64,000 nucleotides of DNA from Desulfuromonadaceae bacterium (lineage in GTDB: Bacteria > Desulfobacterota > Desulfuromonadia > Geobacterales > Pseudopelobacteraceae). A program made the translations under genes and the position numbers. Numbering within the stretch: the first letter of the stretch is position 1; the number at the start of each line of letters is the position of its first letter. Shown here one piece after another: positions 10,058 through 21,068 of the stretch. The stretch is from positions 62,001 through 126,000 of the forward strand of contig JAQTQX010000010.1 in assembly GCA_028712075.1 (NCBI GenBank), given 5' to 3'. The notes below the pieces were generated by a model. The model saw only the letters and a list, made by a program, of their open reading frames with translations, did no database searches and was not told the origin of the DNA.

Positions 10058-10618
10058 ATGAGACTTTCTATGAACAGATACCTGTTTGCATTTTTGATGA
10101 TTGCTGTGCTTGGCGTACCGCCTGCAACTGCTATGGCAGGCAACGGAGCAGACGTTTTGACTTCTGATATCTTGGCGGGCGTCGTACCACTTTCAGCTCT
10201 TGCCGTCGCCTTTTTTAAAGACGATACCGAAGGGGAGAAACAGTGGCTGCGCAACATCGCAGTGAATCAGATTCTTACGTCGGCCCTCCGAATCGGATTC
10301 AATGAAACAGGTCTGGGTGAACGTCCAAACGGCGGAAGCTATGGCTTCCCCTCCGGTCACACGGCAGTAGTAGCGTCAGGGGCAACCTTCCTGGGACAGC
10401 GCTACGGCTGGAAGTGGGGCACCCCGGCGTATCTGGCGACCGCAGCTGTTGCATTTATTCGAGTCAATGAAGACAAGCATCACTGGCGCGATGTTATCGC
10501 CGCCGGCACATTGTCGTACGGCGTGGCTTTGCTTACGGTCACTCCGGAACATGCGACGAGCCTGGCACCGATTATCGGACCCGATTTTCTTGGTCTGCGC
10601 TGGCAGCGCTCCTTCTGA
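10058..10618 (+). CDS. PAP2-superfamily phosphatase
   Basis: Signal peptide; PAP2 motifs RPNGGSYGFPSGHT and INxD-like VNEDKHHWRDV. Start chosen at ATG 10058. Confidence 0.85.
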   Translation: MRLSMNRYLFAFLMIAVLGVPPATAMAGNGADVLTSDILAGVVPLSALAVAFFKDDTEGEKQWLRNIAVNQILTSALRIGFNETGLGERPNGGSYGFPSGHTAVVASGATFLGQRYGWKWGTPAYLATAAVAFIRVNEDKHHWRDVIAAGTLSYGVALLTVTPEHATSLAPIIGPDFLGLRWQRSF

Positions 10619-10739
10619 CAGTCCCACTCATCAGGATTTCGGAATCGTTCGACGTAACAAACATTGATTCAGGAGCTTTCACACGAACGCTGGCATACAC
10701 TTTGGAGCGGGTACTGAAGAATAAAAAAGGGGTAGCACT

Positions 10740-12311
10740 ATGTATTCAAAAACCATTATTCCATTCGTATGTTATTCACTGTTTTTTGTTGTACCGGTGT
10801 ATGCAAACCCGGATAGCGTTATGGTACAAGGTGAACAGGGAACCCCGGGAACTGCCTTCACTGCTTTGAATCCAAGTGCTGCGGAAACCAACGTCATTTT
10901 ATCCGAACACCCTGCCGATCCACCAAAACAGGCTGCCATTGCTCCGGAAAAGGTCGTCCCTTGGGAACATATGCCACAAAAAAGCTATCTCATTCCCGCC
11001 CTCGAGATTACGGGGTTTCTCGGCCTGCTCAACGTCTATGACCGGCTTGCCTACCCCAACCAGATGCAGGACGGAAAAAAGGTGTACAGTTCGACCCCCA
11101 CCAGCACCTGGGACCACCTGAGAAAACAAAACTGGGTATTCGACCAGGATCCTTTTAACATCAATCAGTTTGCACACCCCTATCAGGGAGCGACCATGTA
11201 CGGATTGGCGCGCTCTTCCGGCCTCGGTTTCTGGGAGTCGCTCGCTTACAGCAATGCAGGGAGCTTCATGTGGAAGATGGCTGGCGAGACCGATCCACCT
11301 TCCATAAATGACCAGATCACGACCGGCAATGCGGGAAGCCTTTTTGGCGAGGCGCTATTCAGGATGGCAGAGCTGGTACTCAAAGATGGCGGTTCCACTC
11401 CTGATGGCTGGCACGAAGCCGGCGCAGCAATAATATCTCCACCCACCGCTTTTAACCGTACGGCATTCGGTGACCGGTACAAGAGAATTTACCCAAGCCT
11501 CAACCCGGCTATCTTCTGGGATTTCCAACTCGGCTCCATCGTGAGTTCCAATACTCGGACGGGAGCAACCATGAACTTTGCCATGGCCTACGGTTTGCCC
11601 GGGAAACCTGGCTATACTTACACGCGCCCGCTGGACTACTTTGATTTTGAAATAAGCAGCCAGGCCAAATCGAGCAACCCCGTTAACAACGTCTTGCTGC
11701 GCGGCCTCCTATACGGCAAGGATTATCATGTCGGTAATGACTACCGGGGAATATGGGGGCTCTACGGAAGTTATGACTACCTTTCGCCGCCGGTCTTTCG
11801 CGTCTCTAACACGGCCCTCTCTCTTGGCACGACCGGGCAGTACTGGGTATGGCCGGGAATTGCGCTGCAGGGGTCTCTCCTTGGAGGTGTCGGCTTTGGA
11901 GCTGCCGGGACGACCCCAACCTCCGAAGGTGATCGGGATTACCATTACGGCGTTGCCCCGCAGGGGCTTCTCGCCCTTCGTCTGCTCTTCGGCGATAGAG
12001 CCGCACTCGAATTGGACGCGCGCGGCTATTATGTCACCGGTTCGGGTCAATTCAACAGTCTCAGCACCAGCAGCAATCCTGTCGATAGCGCAGGCGGCTC
12101 GGAGAAAATTGTCCGTATCAAGACAGGATTCAATTTTAGGGTTTACGGTCGCCATGGTCTCGGGCTCCAATACGTAGAATCGAGCCGCAATTCTCAATAT
12201 GGTGGTCAGCCCAGCAGGAATCAACGCGACGAAACCATAAGCATCGTCTATACGTTTGTAGGCAGATCGCATTTTGGAGCTGTTGAATGGCGCGACAACG
12301 TCAACCTGTGA
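10740..12311 (+). CDS. DUF3943 domain-containing outer-envelope protein
   Basis: Signal peptide; DUF3943-like block FDQDPFNINQFAHPYQGATMYGLARSSGLGFWESLAYSNAGSFMWKMAGE; beta-rich C-terminus. Confidence 0.75.
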   Translation: MYSKTIIPFVCYSLFFVVPVYANPDSVMVQGEQGTPGTAFTALNPSAAETNVILSEHPADPPKQAAIAPEKVVPWEHMPQKSYLIPALEITGFLGLLNVYDRLAYPNQMQDGKKVYSSTPTSTWDHLRKQNWVFDQDPFNINQFAHPYQGATMYGLARSSGLGFWESLAYSNAGSFMWKMAGETDPPSINDQITTGNAGSLFGEALFRMAELVLKDGGSTPDGWHEAGAAIISPPTAFNRTAFGDRYKRIYPSLNPAIFWDFQLGSIVSSNTRTGATMNFAMAYGLPGKPGYTYTRPLDYFDFEISSQAKSSNPVNNVLLRGLLYGKDYHVGNDYRGIWGLYGSYDYLSPPVFRVSNTALSLGTTGQYWVWPGIALQGSLLGGVGFGAAGTTPTSEGDRDYHYGVAPQGLLALRLLFGDRAALELDARGYYVTGSGQFNSLSTSSNPVDSAGGSEKIVRIKTGFNFRVYGRHGLGLQYVESSRNSQYGGQPSRNQRDETISIVYTFVGRSHFGAVEWRDNVNL

Positions 12312-12582
12312 TTGAGGGTAGCTCTCTCATATACATGCTCGAATACCACCAAACACTTCTTGATACGGCTCCGGTGAATATATATTTCCATGTCCACACA
12401 GGAAGAAAGTGCAAACATTACTATCTGAAGGGACTCATGCTTTTCAATTGTTAAAGAACAAAGTCGCGCATTGATTACTGTGACGAACCTGAAAACATAT
12501 AATCTCAACTTGTATCGCTGCATGGGGCGATCTATCCATGCAACTACTTTGCACCGATTTGTGTGAGTAACCTAATATTATT

Positions 12583-14043
12583 TCAGACTTTTTCCAACCT
12601 GGCTACACTCTCCACATGCACCGTTTGCGGAAACATGTCAACCGGCTGAATTTCCCGGCAGTAATACCCCTGCTTACGAAGTATTTCGAGATCCCGCGCC
12701 AGACTCTGCGGGGAACACGATACATAGATAATTGACCTCGGCCCAAGTGCCGTAAGACGTTCCAGCACTTTTTGATCGCACCCCTTCCGGGGCGGATTAA
12801 GCACTGCAACATCAACGTGTTGCTTCTCCTCAGCCATTTCGTCAAGCAGATCAGCAACGTCGCCCGCCTCAAAACAGCAGTTCCTGATACTATTGATCCG
12901 GGCATTCATGGTAGCATCAGCAACCGCTTCCTCAACAACCTCGACACCGATTATCTCTTTGGCTGATTTTGCCAGAAACAGCGAAATCCCACCAATGCCG
13001 CAATACAGATCCAGCACGGTTTCAGAACCGGTAAGTCCACTCCATTCGTGCACCTTGCGGTAAATCAGATGTGCGCCACTGTTATTCACCTGAAAGAAGG
13101 AGCGGGGCGAAATCCTGAAGGAGACATCACCAATCCGTTCCGTCAACTGCAGTTTCTTCGTCAGGAAAAAATCTTTCTGCCCCATGATCACGTTACCTTC
13201 GGATGCGTTGACATTCTGGGAAATGACTTCAACCTCCGGCACCAGATCCTGAACAAAACGGCTCAAGTGATGAATCTCATTGTATGAGCGTTGTGCCGTA
13301 ACAAAGACAACCATAGCTTTTTTCTCGGATGTCGAAACACGGACAACCAGGTAGCGCAATAATCCCATTTTGCTCTGCGGGTTGTACACCGGTACTTTTC
13401 CCTTTTTAATGCCCTTCCTGACCGCCTCAACAACCTTATTAATCAATGGGTGATGGATCGGACAGTTATCAAGATCATAGACATCATGGCTCGCGCGACG
13501 GTAAATGCCGATAAACGGTTCCGAGTGTTTGCCCGCTACGGTCAATTTTGCCGTGGTACGATAATGGATCAGATTTTCCGGCGAAAGCAACGGATGGACA
13601 ACAGCATCCGCCAAACCGGGATATTTCGCCAGTTCAGCCAGAATCATGCCGCGCTTCCAGTTCTTCTGTTCAGTATATTTCATGGCAATCAGCGGACAGC
13701 CGAAACAGTCAGCACTCTCATCACACGGAGGATTTTTGCTCCGTAACAGAGAGGAGTTCAGCAGCTTTTTGACGTGACAAAAGGCGGTACCGCCGGCGAC
13801 ATGATCAATGCCTGCCAAAAGGGCATCTCCCGGCAGAGCTCCGGCAACCCTGAACGTCATGCCGTCTTCGTTGCGGGCAGTCCCATAGCCATCCTCATCA
13901 AGAGAGGTGATGCGCAGTTCCGGTACATTTTTGCGGGTCAACTGCACGAACTGCTTTTCAGGAACAACCTTATCAGCAGATTTCGGCTGTGCTCCACGTG
14001 CCACATGTGGCTGTTTGTATTCTGGTTTACCCTGTTTCTTCAA
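12583..14043 (-). CDS. rlmD: Class I SAM-dependent rRNA methyltransferase, RlmD/RumA family (paralogue 1)
   Basis: TRAM-like N-terminus, CDESADCFGC Fe-S cysteines, VLDLYCGIGGISLFLA, VLNPPRKGCD, IYVSCSPQSLARD. Confidence 0.85.
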   Translation of the reverse strand: MKKQGKPEYKQPHVARGAQPKSADKVVPEKQFVQLTRKNVPELRITSLDEDGYGTARNEDGMTFRVAGALPGDALLAGIDHVAGGTAFCHVKKLLNSSLLRSKNPPCDESADCFGCPLIAMKYTEQKNWKRGMILAELAKYPGLADAVVHPLLSPENLIHYRTTAKLTVAGKHSEPFIGIYRRASHDVYDLDNCPIHHPLINKVVEAVRKGIKKGKVPVYNPQSKMGLLRYLVVRVSTSEKKAMVVFVTAQRSYNEIHHLSRFVQDLVPEVEVISQNVNASEGNVIMGQKDFFLTKKLQLTERIGDVSFRISPRSFFQVNNSGAHLIYRKVHEWSGLTGSETVLDLYCGIGGISLFLAKSAKEIIGVEVVEEAVADATMNARINSIRNCCFEAGDVADLLDEMAEEKQHVDVAVLNPPRKGCDQKVLERLTALGPRSIIYVSCSPQSLARDLEILRKQGYYCREIQPVDMFPQTVHVESVARLEKV

Positions 14044-14068
14044 GAATATTTCCTCTATAAGCTACCTG

Positions 14069-14671
14069 TTAGCGACCGGGTTTCACCATCTCAAGATATT
14101 CACGAAACTGTCTGAACGCCTGGGCACGATGACTGACACTGTTCTTTTCCTCCAGAGTCAACTCGGCCATGCTCCGGTCAAAACCATCCACCAGAAAGAG
14201 AGGATCATAACCAAAGCCTCCCTCCCCTCTCGCAGCAGAAAGAATCCGGCCGGAAACTTTCCCCGTAAACAACCGTTCAGTCCCTTCAGGAGTGAGAAAC
14301 GCCAGTACACAGACAAATGCCGCGTGGCGTAGTTCGCCAGGGATATTTTGACATTCATTCAGCAATAGCTCGTTATTGGTGGCATCAGTTGCCCCTTCAC
14401 CGGCAAAGCGCGCAGAGTAGACGCCGGGGCGGCCGGCCAGGGCATCAACTACGAGGCCGGAATCGTCCGCCAATGCCGGTAATCCGGTAAAGTGAACCGC
14501 TTCACGGGCTTTTTTCAAGGCATTATCCGCAAATGTAACACCATCCTCCACTGTATCGGGAAAATATTCAAAATCAGTAGCGCAGCGAATCCGATCAACC
14601 AGGCCGGCCAACAATGCGTTAATTTCGATAATTTTGCCGCGATTACGGGTTGCAACAACAAGCTCCTTCAT
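14069..14671 (-). CDS. rdgB: XTP/dITP diphosphatase (RdgB/HAM1)
   Basis: [69 protein letters not shown]. Start at 14671 overlaps the rph stop (ATGA). Confidence 0.95.
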   Translation of the reverse strand: MKELVVATRNRGKIIEINALLAGLVDRIRCATDFEYFPDTVEDGVTFADNALKKAREAVHFTGLPALADDSGLVVDALAGRPGVYSARFAGEGATDATNNELLLNECQNIPGELRHAAFVCVLAFLTPEGTERLFTGKVSGRILSAARGEGGFGYDPLFLVDGFDRSMAELTLEEKNSVSHRAQAFRQFREYLEMVKPGR

Positions 14672-15384
14672 CCAGCCAGTGCCTCTCGCTGACGCGCACA
14701 AAGCTGCTGCACACCGTACACGGCAAGGTCACGCATGCTATCCATTTCAGCAGATGTAAATGGCTCCGCTTCGGCAGTTCCCTGTACTTCGACAAAACGC
14801 CCGCTGGAAGTGATGACAAAATTCATGTCTACTTCTGCGGATGAATCCTCAAGATAATTCAAATCCAGCAGAGCCTCGCCACCGACAATACCGACACTGA
14901 CTGCCGCTACCGCTTCCTTGAGAGGTATTTCTGCCAACAGCCCTTTGCTCTTTAGGGTGGTCAGCGCATCGACAAGGGCAACGTACGCACCGGTAATTGA
15001 TGCAGTGCGGGTGCCGCCATCGGCCTGAAGAACATCACAGTCAATATATATCGAACGTTCGCCAAGCCGATCCAGGTCGGTAACCGCACGCAGTGAACGA
15101 CCGATCAGACGCTGGATTTCAAGGGTCCGGCCGGTCTGCTTCCCTTTTGCCGCCTCACGGGGTGAGCGGATATGTGTGGCACGAGGCAGCATGGCATACT
15201 CAGCTGTTACCCAGCCGGTTCCTTTTCCTCTAAGAAACGGAGGAACAGATTCCTCCACGGAAGCGGTACAAAGAACCTTGGTATCGCCAAACTCGATCAA
15301 TACGGAGCCTTCGGCATGTTTGGTAAAATTGCGGGTTATGGTAATCGGGCGCAACGAGGTAGCAGATCGACCATCATTTCTCAT
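14668..15384 (-). CDS. rph: Ribonuclease PH
   Basis: [53 protein letters not shown]. Confidence 0.97.
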   Translation of the reverse strand: MRNDGRSATSLRPITITRNFTKHAEGSVLIEFGDTKVLCTASVEESVPPFLRGKGTGWVTAEYAMLPRATHIRSPREAAKGKQTGRTLEIQRLIGRSLRAVTDLDRLGERSIYIDCDVLQADGGTRTASITGAYVALVDALTTLKSKGLLAEIPLKEAVAAVSVGIVGGEALLDLNYLEDSSAEVDMNFVITSSGRFVEVQGTAEAEPFTSAEMDSMRDLAVYGVQQLCARQREALAG

Positions 15385-15429
15385 ATATACCAGCTCCTTG
15401 ACTACGTTAAATTAAACCTGTTGTTTATG

Positions 15430-16344
15430 TTATTTTACAAACACCCGCTTCAGTGCTATTGCAGAATCGCCCCCGCTACTGGCCACCAAAGTTGCGACCG
15501 CCGTAAGAGTGCCGCCATAGGTAAGACGTACGACTGTCCCCATAGGGACGTTAAGGGGAATTTTTTTTACCGTCGCCTGCCAGGACGGGGGCTTGCCGAA
15601 TGCGAGGCCAGCCATTCCTTCAGCTGTCAGTTCGATTTCAGACAAGTGATCCAGTGCCGATAACGGCGAGAGACAGAGCGATGCCACACACTCTTCACCA
15701 GCGGCAGTTGCCAGTTCATCCAGAGTAATCGCTTGCTCTATATGGAACGGACCGCTGGCAGTGCGGCGTAAATTCCGCAGGGCAGCACCCAATCCGCATG
15801 TCCGGCCGATATCATCCGCCAGACTTCGGATATATGTGCCCCGGGAACAGTGAACCCGGATAGATGCATATGGCAGATTGAATGAGAGCAGTTCAAGGGA
15901 GTGTATTGTAACTTCTCGCGCTTTGCGCTCAACTTCCACACCCTGCCGGGCAAGTTTATAAAGCGGTTGGCCATCTTGCTTGATTGCCGAATACATGGGT
16001 GGAGTCTGTTGTATGGTGCCGGTAAAACCGGCAAGAACTGCATTGAGCTGATCACGTGTTAATAGAGATGGGTCGGACTCGGAAAGAACGGTACCTGTCA
16101 TGTCGAGTGTATCGGTTGTTACTCCAAGACGCATCTCCGCTTCGTACACTTTTGTTCCTTCGTCGAGGAACGGAATGACCTTGGTGCCGTCGTTCACTGC
16201 AACAGGAAGAACACCGGTGGCAAAAGGATCAAGGGTGCCGGTATGGCCAACCTTTTTAGTGCCGAGAATGCGGCGGACTCGACTCACAACATCATGGGAC
16301 GTAATGCCGGCAGGTTTGTCAATAATGATAAAGCCGTTGATCAA
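15430..16344 (-). CDS. truB: tRNA pseudouridine(55) synthase
   Basis: MINGFIIIDKPAGITSHDVVSRVRRILGTKKVGHTGTLDPFATGVL. Confidence 0.97.
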   Translation of the reverse strand: MINGFIIIDKPAGITSHDVVSRVRRILGTKKVGHTGTLDPFATGVLPVAVNDGTKVIPFLDEGTKVYEAEMRLGVTTDTLDMTGTVLSESDPSLLTRDQLNAVLAGFTGTIQQTPPMYSAIKQDGQPLYKLARQGVEVERKAREVTIHSLELLSFNLPYASIRVHCSRGTYIRSLADDIGRTCGLGAALRNLRRTASGPFHIEQAITLDELATAAGEECVASLCLSPLSALDHLSEIELTAEGMAGLAFGKPPSWQATVKKIPLNVPMGTVVRLTYGGTLTAVATLVASSGGDSAIALKRVFVK

Positions 16345-17300
16345 AGAGACGCTTCCACAATTTTGTAGACTGCAGCCTTGACATCACCAAGTCCTCCATC
16401 AACAGTACACCCGGCGGCATTATGGTGGCCACCCCCGCCGAGCGCCGCAGAGAAGGCGGCAACGTTCACTTTTCCTTTGGAACGGAAACCGACCTTGTAT
16501 CTGTTCTCTGCCAACTGGCGGAAAAATATGGCTACTTCAACACCACGAATTGAGCGGGGATAATTGACAAAACCATCTGTCAATTCGGCATCAGCACCGG
16601 TAGCAGCGTACATGTCAAGTGTTACCGTTACCGAGGCGGCCAGGCCGTTTTTAAATACTTCAAGTGTGGGCAGGCACTTAGCCAACAGTTTAAGCCGTTT
16701 TTGCGGCTGATTTTCATACAGTTTTTCGGCTACATCCCACGCATTGACACCACAATCTATCATTTCCCCCGCAACGGTAAATGCTTCACGGTTGGCGTTT
16801 GAATAACGAAAAGAACCGGTGTCGGTAATTGTGGCTACATAAATACAGAGCGCCGTATCCCGGTCAAAGCTGTAACCGAACGCACTAGCAATTCGGTACA
16901 CCAGAACACCGGTTGCCGCAGCAGTGGAGTCAATGAGGTTATGGTCGGCGAAATTTTCACAGGCGAGGTGGTGATCGAGATTTATGGTCGTTCCAACACG
17001 GTAAAAACTGCAGAACTCGCTGCCGGCACGTTTCCGTTCACCTATATCAAGAACAAACGAAACGTCAAAGCGTTTATCCGGTATGTGAGCACAAACAGAA
17101 TCTACCCCCGGAAGAAATGCGTACAAGTCAGGAACTGGATCCTTGTAATGAACAGTGACATCCTTGCCAATCTTACGCAGAAATGATGCCAAAGCCAGCG
17201 ATGACCCAATAGCATCGCCATCGGGACCTTCGTGGGTAGTAAGTAAAAACGAGCTGTTGGAACGAATTACTTCAATTATCTGTTGAACTATTTCCGTCAT
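16341..17300 (-). CDS. DHH/DHHA1 phosphoesterase (NrnA-like oligoribonuclease / pAp phosphatase)
   Basis: HEGPDGDAIGSSLAL, NLDHH, ITDTGSFRYSNA, C-terminal GGGGHHNAAG. Confidence 0.92.
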   Translation of the reverse strand: MTEIVQQIIEVIRSNSSFLLTTHEGPDGDAIGSSLALASFLRKIGKDVTVHYKDPVPDLYAFLPGVDSVCAHIPDKRFDVSFVLDIGERKRAGSEFCSFYRVGTTINLDHHLACENFADHNLIDSTAAATGVLVYRIASAFGYSFDRDTALCIYVATITDTGSFRYSNANREAFTVAGEMIDCGVNAWDVAEKLYENQPQKRLKLLAKCLPTLEVFKNGLAASVTVTLDMYAATGADAELTDGFVNYPRSIRGVEVAIFFRQLAENRYKVGFRSKGKVNVAAFSAALGGGGHHNAAGCTVDGGLGDVKAAVYKIVEASL

Positions 17301-17643
17301 GTTCAGTATGTATTTCCTTGAGGAGAGATTCTATCCGACTGCCGTAATCAAGAGAATGGTCATATTTGAAGACAAGTTCAGGGGTATGGCGGATCGTAAG
17401 TTTTTTGCCGATATCGCGCCGAATAAAACCTTTGGCGCTGTTCAGCCCGGCTTCAGTATCTTTTTTTACTTTTTCATCGCCAATAACAGTAAAGAAAATC
17501 CGCGCAAGACTCAGATCATCGGTAACTTCAACTCCGGTTATTGTGACAAAACCGATGCGTGGATCATTGAGTCCCCTGGAAAGAATGGAGCAGATAATTT
17601 CATGGATGGTTTCAGCAACTTTTTCAGACCGTTTGTGCTGCAT
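17272..17643 (-). CDS. rbfA: 30S ribosome-binding factor A
   Basis: KRSEKVAETIHEIICSILSRGLNDPRIGFVTITGVEVTDDLSLARIFFTV. Confidence 0.95.
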   Translation of the reverse strand: MQHKRSEKVAETIHEIICSILSRGLNDPRIGFVTITGVEVTDDLSLARIFFTVIGDEKVKKDTEAGLNSAKGFIRRDIGKKLTIRHTPELVFKYDHSLDYGSRIESLLKEIHTEHDGNSSTDN

Positions 17644-17734
17644 GGGAGAACCTCAAAAAACAACGTTGGGGAATGAGGGGGTGAGAGATGAGAAAACTGC
17701 CCAGCTCACCTTTCTACCCTCATCCCTCATCAGG

Positions 17735-20452
17735 TTATAGTTTAGATGCTATTTTTTCCATCTCGAACGCTTCAATAACATCGCCGACCTTGATGTCGTT
17801 ATAATTTTCGAGACCAATACCGCACTCGTAGCCGGATGCGACTTCCTTGACATCATCCTTGAAACGGCGCAGTGACGACATTTTGCCCTCGTATACGACG
17901 ACGTTATCACGCAGCAGACGAACCTGGGCATTACGAACCATCTTGCCGTCAAGGACATAGCAACCGGCAACATTACCGAATTTCGGCACGGAAAACACGT
18001 CACGTATTTCAACTCGACCAAGGGATTTCTCCTTGAAGGTCGGATCAAGCAGCCCTTCCATAGCCTTTTTAACATCTTCAACCGCATCGTAAATAATGCT
18101 GTAGAGTCGAATGTCGACGCCTTCACGTTCTGCATGGCCTTGGGCTTTCACTTCCGGGCGGACATTGAAGCCGATAATTATCGCGTTTGAAGCGGCAGCA
18201 AGGTTGACGTCAGTTTCAGTTACTGCACCAACAGCAGAGTGAATAACGTTGAGGCGAACCGCATCGGTTGAAAGTTTGCGCAGTGAGTCACTGACAGCCT
18301 CGACTGAACCTTGCACATCGCCTTTGACAACAACATTGAGATCCTTGACTTCACCACTCTGAATCCGCTTGTACAAATCCTCAAGCGACAGCTTGGTATG
18401 TTTGGCAAACTCAAGCTCACGCTGTTTAATCTGACGGAGAGTGGCTATTTCCTTGGCCTGCTTTTCATCTTTCATGGCAACGAAAATATCGCCCGCATCC
18501 GGGACACCGGATAAACCAACCAGTTCAACCGGCATGGAGGGGCCCGCTTCAAGAACTTTTTCACCACGATCATTCTGCATTGCCCTGACACGACCGGAGT
18601 GGACTCCAACGACACAATAATCACCCGTCTTGAGCGTACCTTCCTGTACCAGAACGGTGGCAACCGGACCGCGTCCCTTGTCGAGTTTCCCCTCGACAAT
18701 GGTACCTTTTGCCAGTTTATGCGGATTGGCCGTCAGCTCCATCAAGTCAGCCTGAAGCAGGATCATTTCAAGAAGACCGTCCAGGTTGAGGCGCTGTTTG
18801 GCTGAAACCTCAACCATTGTTACATCGCCACCCCAGTCAGAGGAGACAAGTCCCTGATCCGTCAACTCCTGCTTAACCCGATCCGGCTTGGCGCCCGGCT
18901 TGTCAATTTTATTGATAGCCACGATAATCGGCACGCCAGCAGCCTTGGAGTGGTTGATGGCTTCTTTTGTCTGCGGCATGACCCCGTCATCTGCAGCCAC
19001 AACAAGGATTACAATATCGGTAACTTTGGCACCGCGGGCACGCATTGCGGTGAACGCTTCATGGCCGGGTGTATCAAGGAACGTTATCTTTCGACCGTTC
19101 AATTCAACATCATATGCGCCAATGTGCTGGGTAATTCCACCCGCCTCGCCGGCGATAACGTTGGCTTCACGAATCGCATCAAGCAAAGAGGTTTTACCAT
19201 GATCAACATGACCCATGATGGTCACAACGGGTGAACGCTTTTCAAGAGTCTCAGGTGCATCAACCGTTGATTCAAGAATTTCATCAAGGTCAACAGCGAC
19301 GTTTTCAACTTCGTAATCGTACTCTGAGGCCAGAATCACGGCCGTATCATAATCAAGCTGATGGTTGATGGTAACCATCATGCCCATTTTCATGAGGGAT
19401 TTAATAAGATCATTGGCCTTGATGCCAAGACGTTTGGCTAGCTCGCCAACCGAAATGCTTTCCGAAATTTTAATAATTCGCTTGATAGCCTTCGGCACAG
19501 TAATTTCGGTTTTTCTCGTTTCAGCTACCCGCTCTTTGCCGCCACGTTTTTTTGACCCCTTATAGACCGGATCAAAAGCACGTTCCCGTTTTTCAATGAT
19601 TTCATTTTTGCGCGGCTGCTCTTTCTTTTTAGCCGGTGCACCCTTCTTAGCGCCTTTACCAGCGTCACCGTAGCCGGGACCGTCTTTTTTACCGCCACGG
19701 CGGTTGTCACCACCAGGGGGTGCAGCAGGTGCAAGCTGCACCTGTTTCATGCGTGATCGATCCAGCTCGGTTGCCGGTGCAGAAGGCGTTGTTGATACGG
19801 GACGTTTCTGCTCGTATCCCGGTGAAGGACGGCGCGTATCACCTCCTGGTGCCGGCTTTCTCTGATCTTGTTGCGTGGCAGGAGCCGGCCGCCGCTGAGA
19901 CGCGGCATCCTGGGCGGAGCGCACAGGAGCTGTTCTCGGAGTAGCGGGGGCGTCCTTGGTGACTACCCGCGTCGGGCGATTGGTAACCCCGGGAATTTCT
20001 ATCATGCCAAGAATTCTGGCCTGGTTTGGCCCGGCTTTTACCGGTTCAGCCGGTTTTTCAGCGACGACAGGGCTACTTGCTGCTTCAACAGGTTTTTGCT
20101 CGCTTTCACTGATTGCTGCAGCGGCAACAGCCGACGCTACAGATGGAGCTTCAACGGAAGCCGAAGGAGCTTCCGGAGCTTTTGCCGGTTCCACCTCTTC
20201 AACAACAGTTTTTTCACTCTCCTCAATAGCAGGAACCGCCTTTGCCCGGCGTCGGATGATATTCGATGCGACCCTTACCTCATTCGTACCGGTGTCTTTT
20301 GGCTGGGGGGGGGTCAAACGATCAACGACTCCCTCATCAACCTGTGATGTGGCCGTTTTCGCGTCGACACCAATTTCCTTAAGCCTGGCAATAGCTTCTT
20401 TAGGCTCAATGCCTAATGTTTTCGCCAAACTGCCTACACTGATTTTACCCAT
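17735..20452 (-). CDS. infB: Translation initiation factor IF-2
   Basis: [41 protein letters not shown]; long Pro/Ala-rich N-terminus. Confidence 0.99.
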   Translation of the reverse strand: MGKISVGSLAKTLGIEPKEAIARLKEIGVDAKTATSQVDEGVVDRLTPPQPKDTGTNEVRVASNIIRRRAKAVPAIEESEKTVVEEVEPAKAPEAPSASVEAPSVASAVAAAAISESEQKPVEAASSPVVAEKPAEPVKAGPNQARILGMIEIPGVTNRPTRVVTKDAPATPRTAPVRSAQDAASQRRPAPATQQDQRKPAPGGDTRRPSPGYEQKRPVSTTPSAPATELDRSRMKQVQLAPAAPPGGDNRRGGKKDGPGYGDAGKGAKKGAPAKKKEQPRKNEIIEKRERAFDPVYKGSKKRGGKERVAETRKTEITVPKAIKRIIKISESISVGELAKRLGIKANDLIKSLMKMGMMVTINHQLDYDTAVILASEYDYEVENVAVDLDEILESTVDAPETLEKRSPVVTIMGHVDHGKTSLLDAIREANVIAGEAGGITQHIGAYDVELNGRKITFLDTPGHEAFTAMRARGAKVTDIVILVVAADDGVMPQTKEAINHSKAAGVPIIVAINKIDKPGAKPDRVKQELTDQGLVSSDWGGDVTMVEVSAKQRLNLDGLLEMILLQADLMELTANPHKLAKGTIVEGKLDKGRGPVATVLVQEGTLKTGDYCVVGVHSGRVRAMQNDRGEKVLEAGPSMPVELVGLSGVPDAGDIFVAMKDEKQAKEIATLRQIKQRELEFAKHTKLSLEDLYKRIQSGEVKDLNVVVKGDVQGSVEAVSDSLRKLSTDAVRLNVIHSAVGAVTETDVNLAAASNAIIIGFNVRPEVKAQGHAEREGVDIRLYSIIYDAVEDVKKAMEGLLDPTFKEKSLGRVEIRDVFSVPKFGNVAGCYVLDGKMVRNAQVRLLRDNVVVYEGKMSSLRRFKDDVKEVASGYECGIGLENYNDIKVGDVIEAFEMEKIASKL

Positions 20453-20457
20453 ATTCT

Positions 20458-21060
20458 CTATACCTCCCCCAGGAAGTTTCTGTATCTGTCAATAGCCTTT
20501 ACCAGTTGCGCTACAAATCCGCCAGCTGCCACGGCTAATGCGCTTCTGGGAGCTTTGCCTAAAATTGCCCCGAAATCATCTTTTGTTGCAACTGATCGAT
20601 ACGGTACATGATGAGCGTCCGCAGCGTACATGATCTTTTCACCAATTGCCGGTGAAACATCAGTTGCAACAACAGCAAGCCCCGGCTTCGCCTTGCTCCT
20701 GAACGAATCACACACCATGGAACTGCCCGAAGTTACCACGCCGGCTTTATTGGCCAGGCCGATCAAGCCAATAATTCGCTCATGCAGCAATCGGCCAATA
20801 TGCTCTATCAACTGTTCTGCCGGCATTACAGAAACATCCTGTTTGAATGCCCGCTTAAACTGACGCTTCTCTACCGCAACAGCCAGACACGATTTGTTGA
20901 TGCACGTGTATGCGCCCCTGCCGGGAAGCCTGTTTTCCAGGTCTGGCAGCACCTCCCTTTCGGGAGACAGTACAAAACGGATCAGCAGCGTTTTGTCTTT
21001 ACTGGTCCTGCAGCCGAGACAGCTGCGCTGTGGCACCTCGGTGCATCCTTTACCGGACAT
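20458..21060 (-). CDS. YlxR (DUF448) - L7Ae-like RNA-binding fusion protein
   Basis: [22 protein letters not shown]...LPGRGAYTC (YlxR) followed by [19 protein letters not shown] (YlxQ/L7Ae-like) in a single ORF between infB and nusA. Confidence 0.85.
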   Translation of the reverse strand: MSGKGCTEVPQRSCLGCRTSKDKTLLIRFVLSPEREVLPDLENRLPGRGAYTCINKSCLAVAVEKRQFKRAFKQDVSVMPAEQLIEHIGRLLHERIIGLIGLANKAGVVTSGSSMVCDSFRSKAKPGLAVVATDVSPAIGEKIMYAADAHHVPYRSVATKDDFGAILGKAPRSALAVAAGGFVAQLVKAIDRYRNFLGEV

Positions 21061-21068
21061 GTTTCGTA

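Noticed and set aside
11709-12272. 187-aa minus-strand ORF
   Set aside because: Antisense to the DUF3943 gene, no motif, no plausible promoter or RBS.
17735-20452. Repetitive Pro/Ala/Lys-rich segment in infB
   Set aside because: Normal low-complexity N-terminal region of bacterial IF-2, not a separate repeat element.
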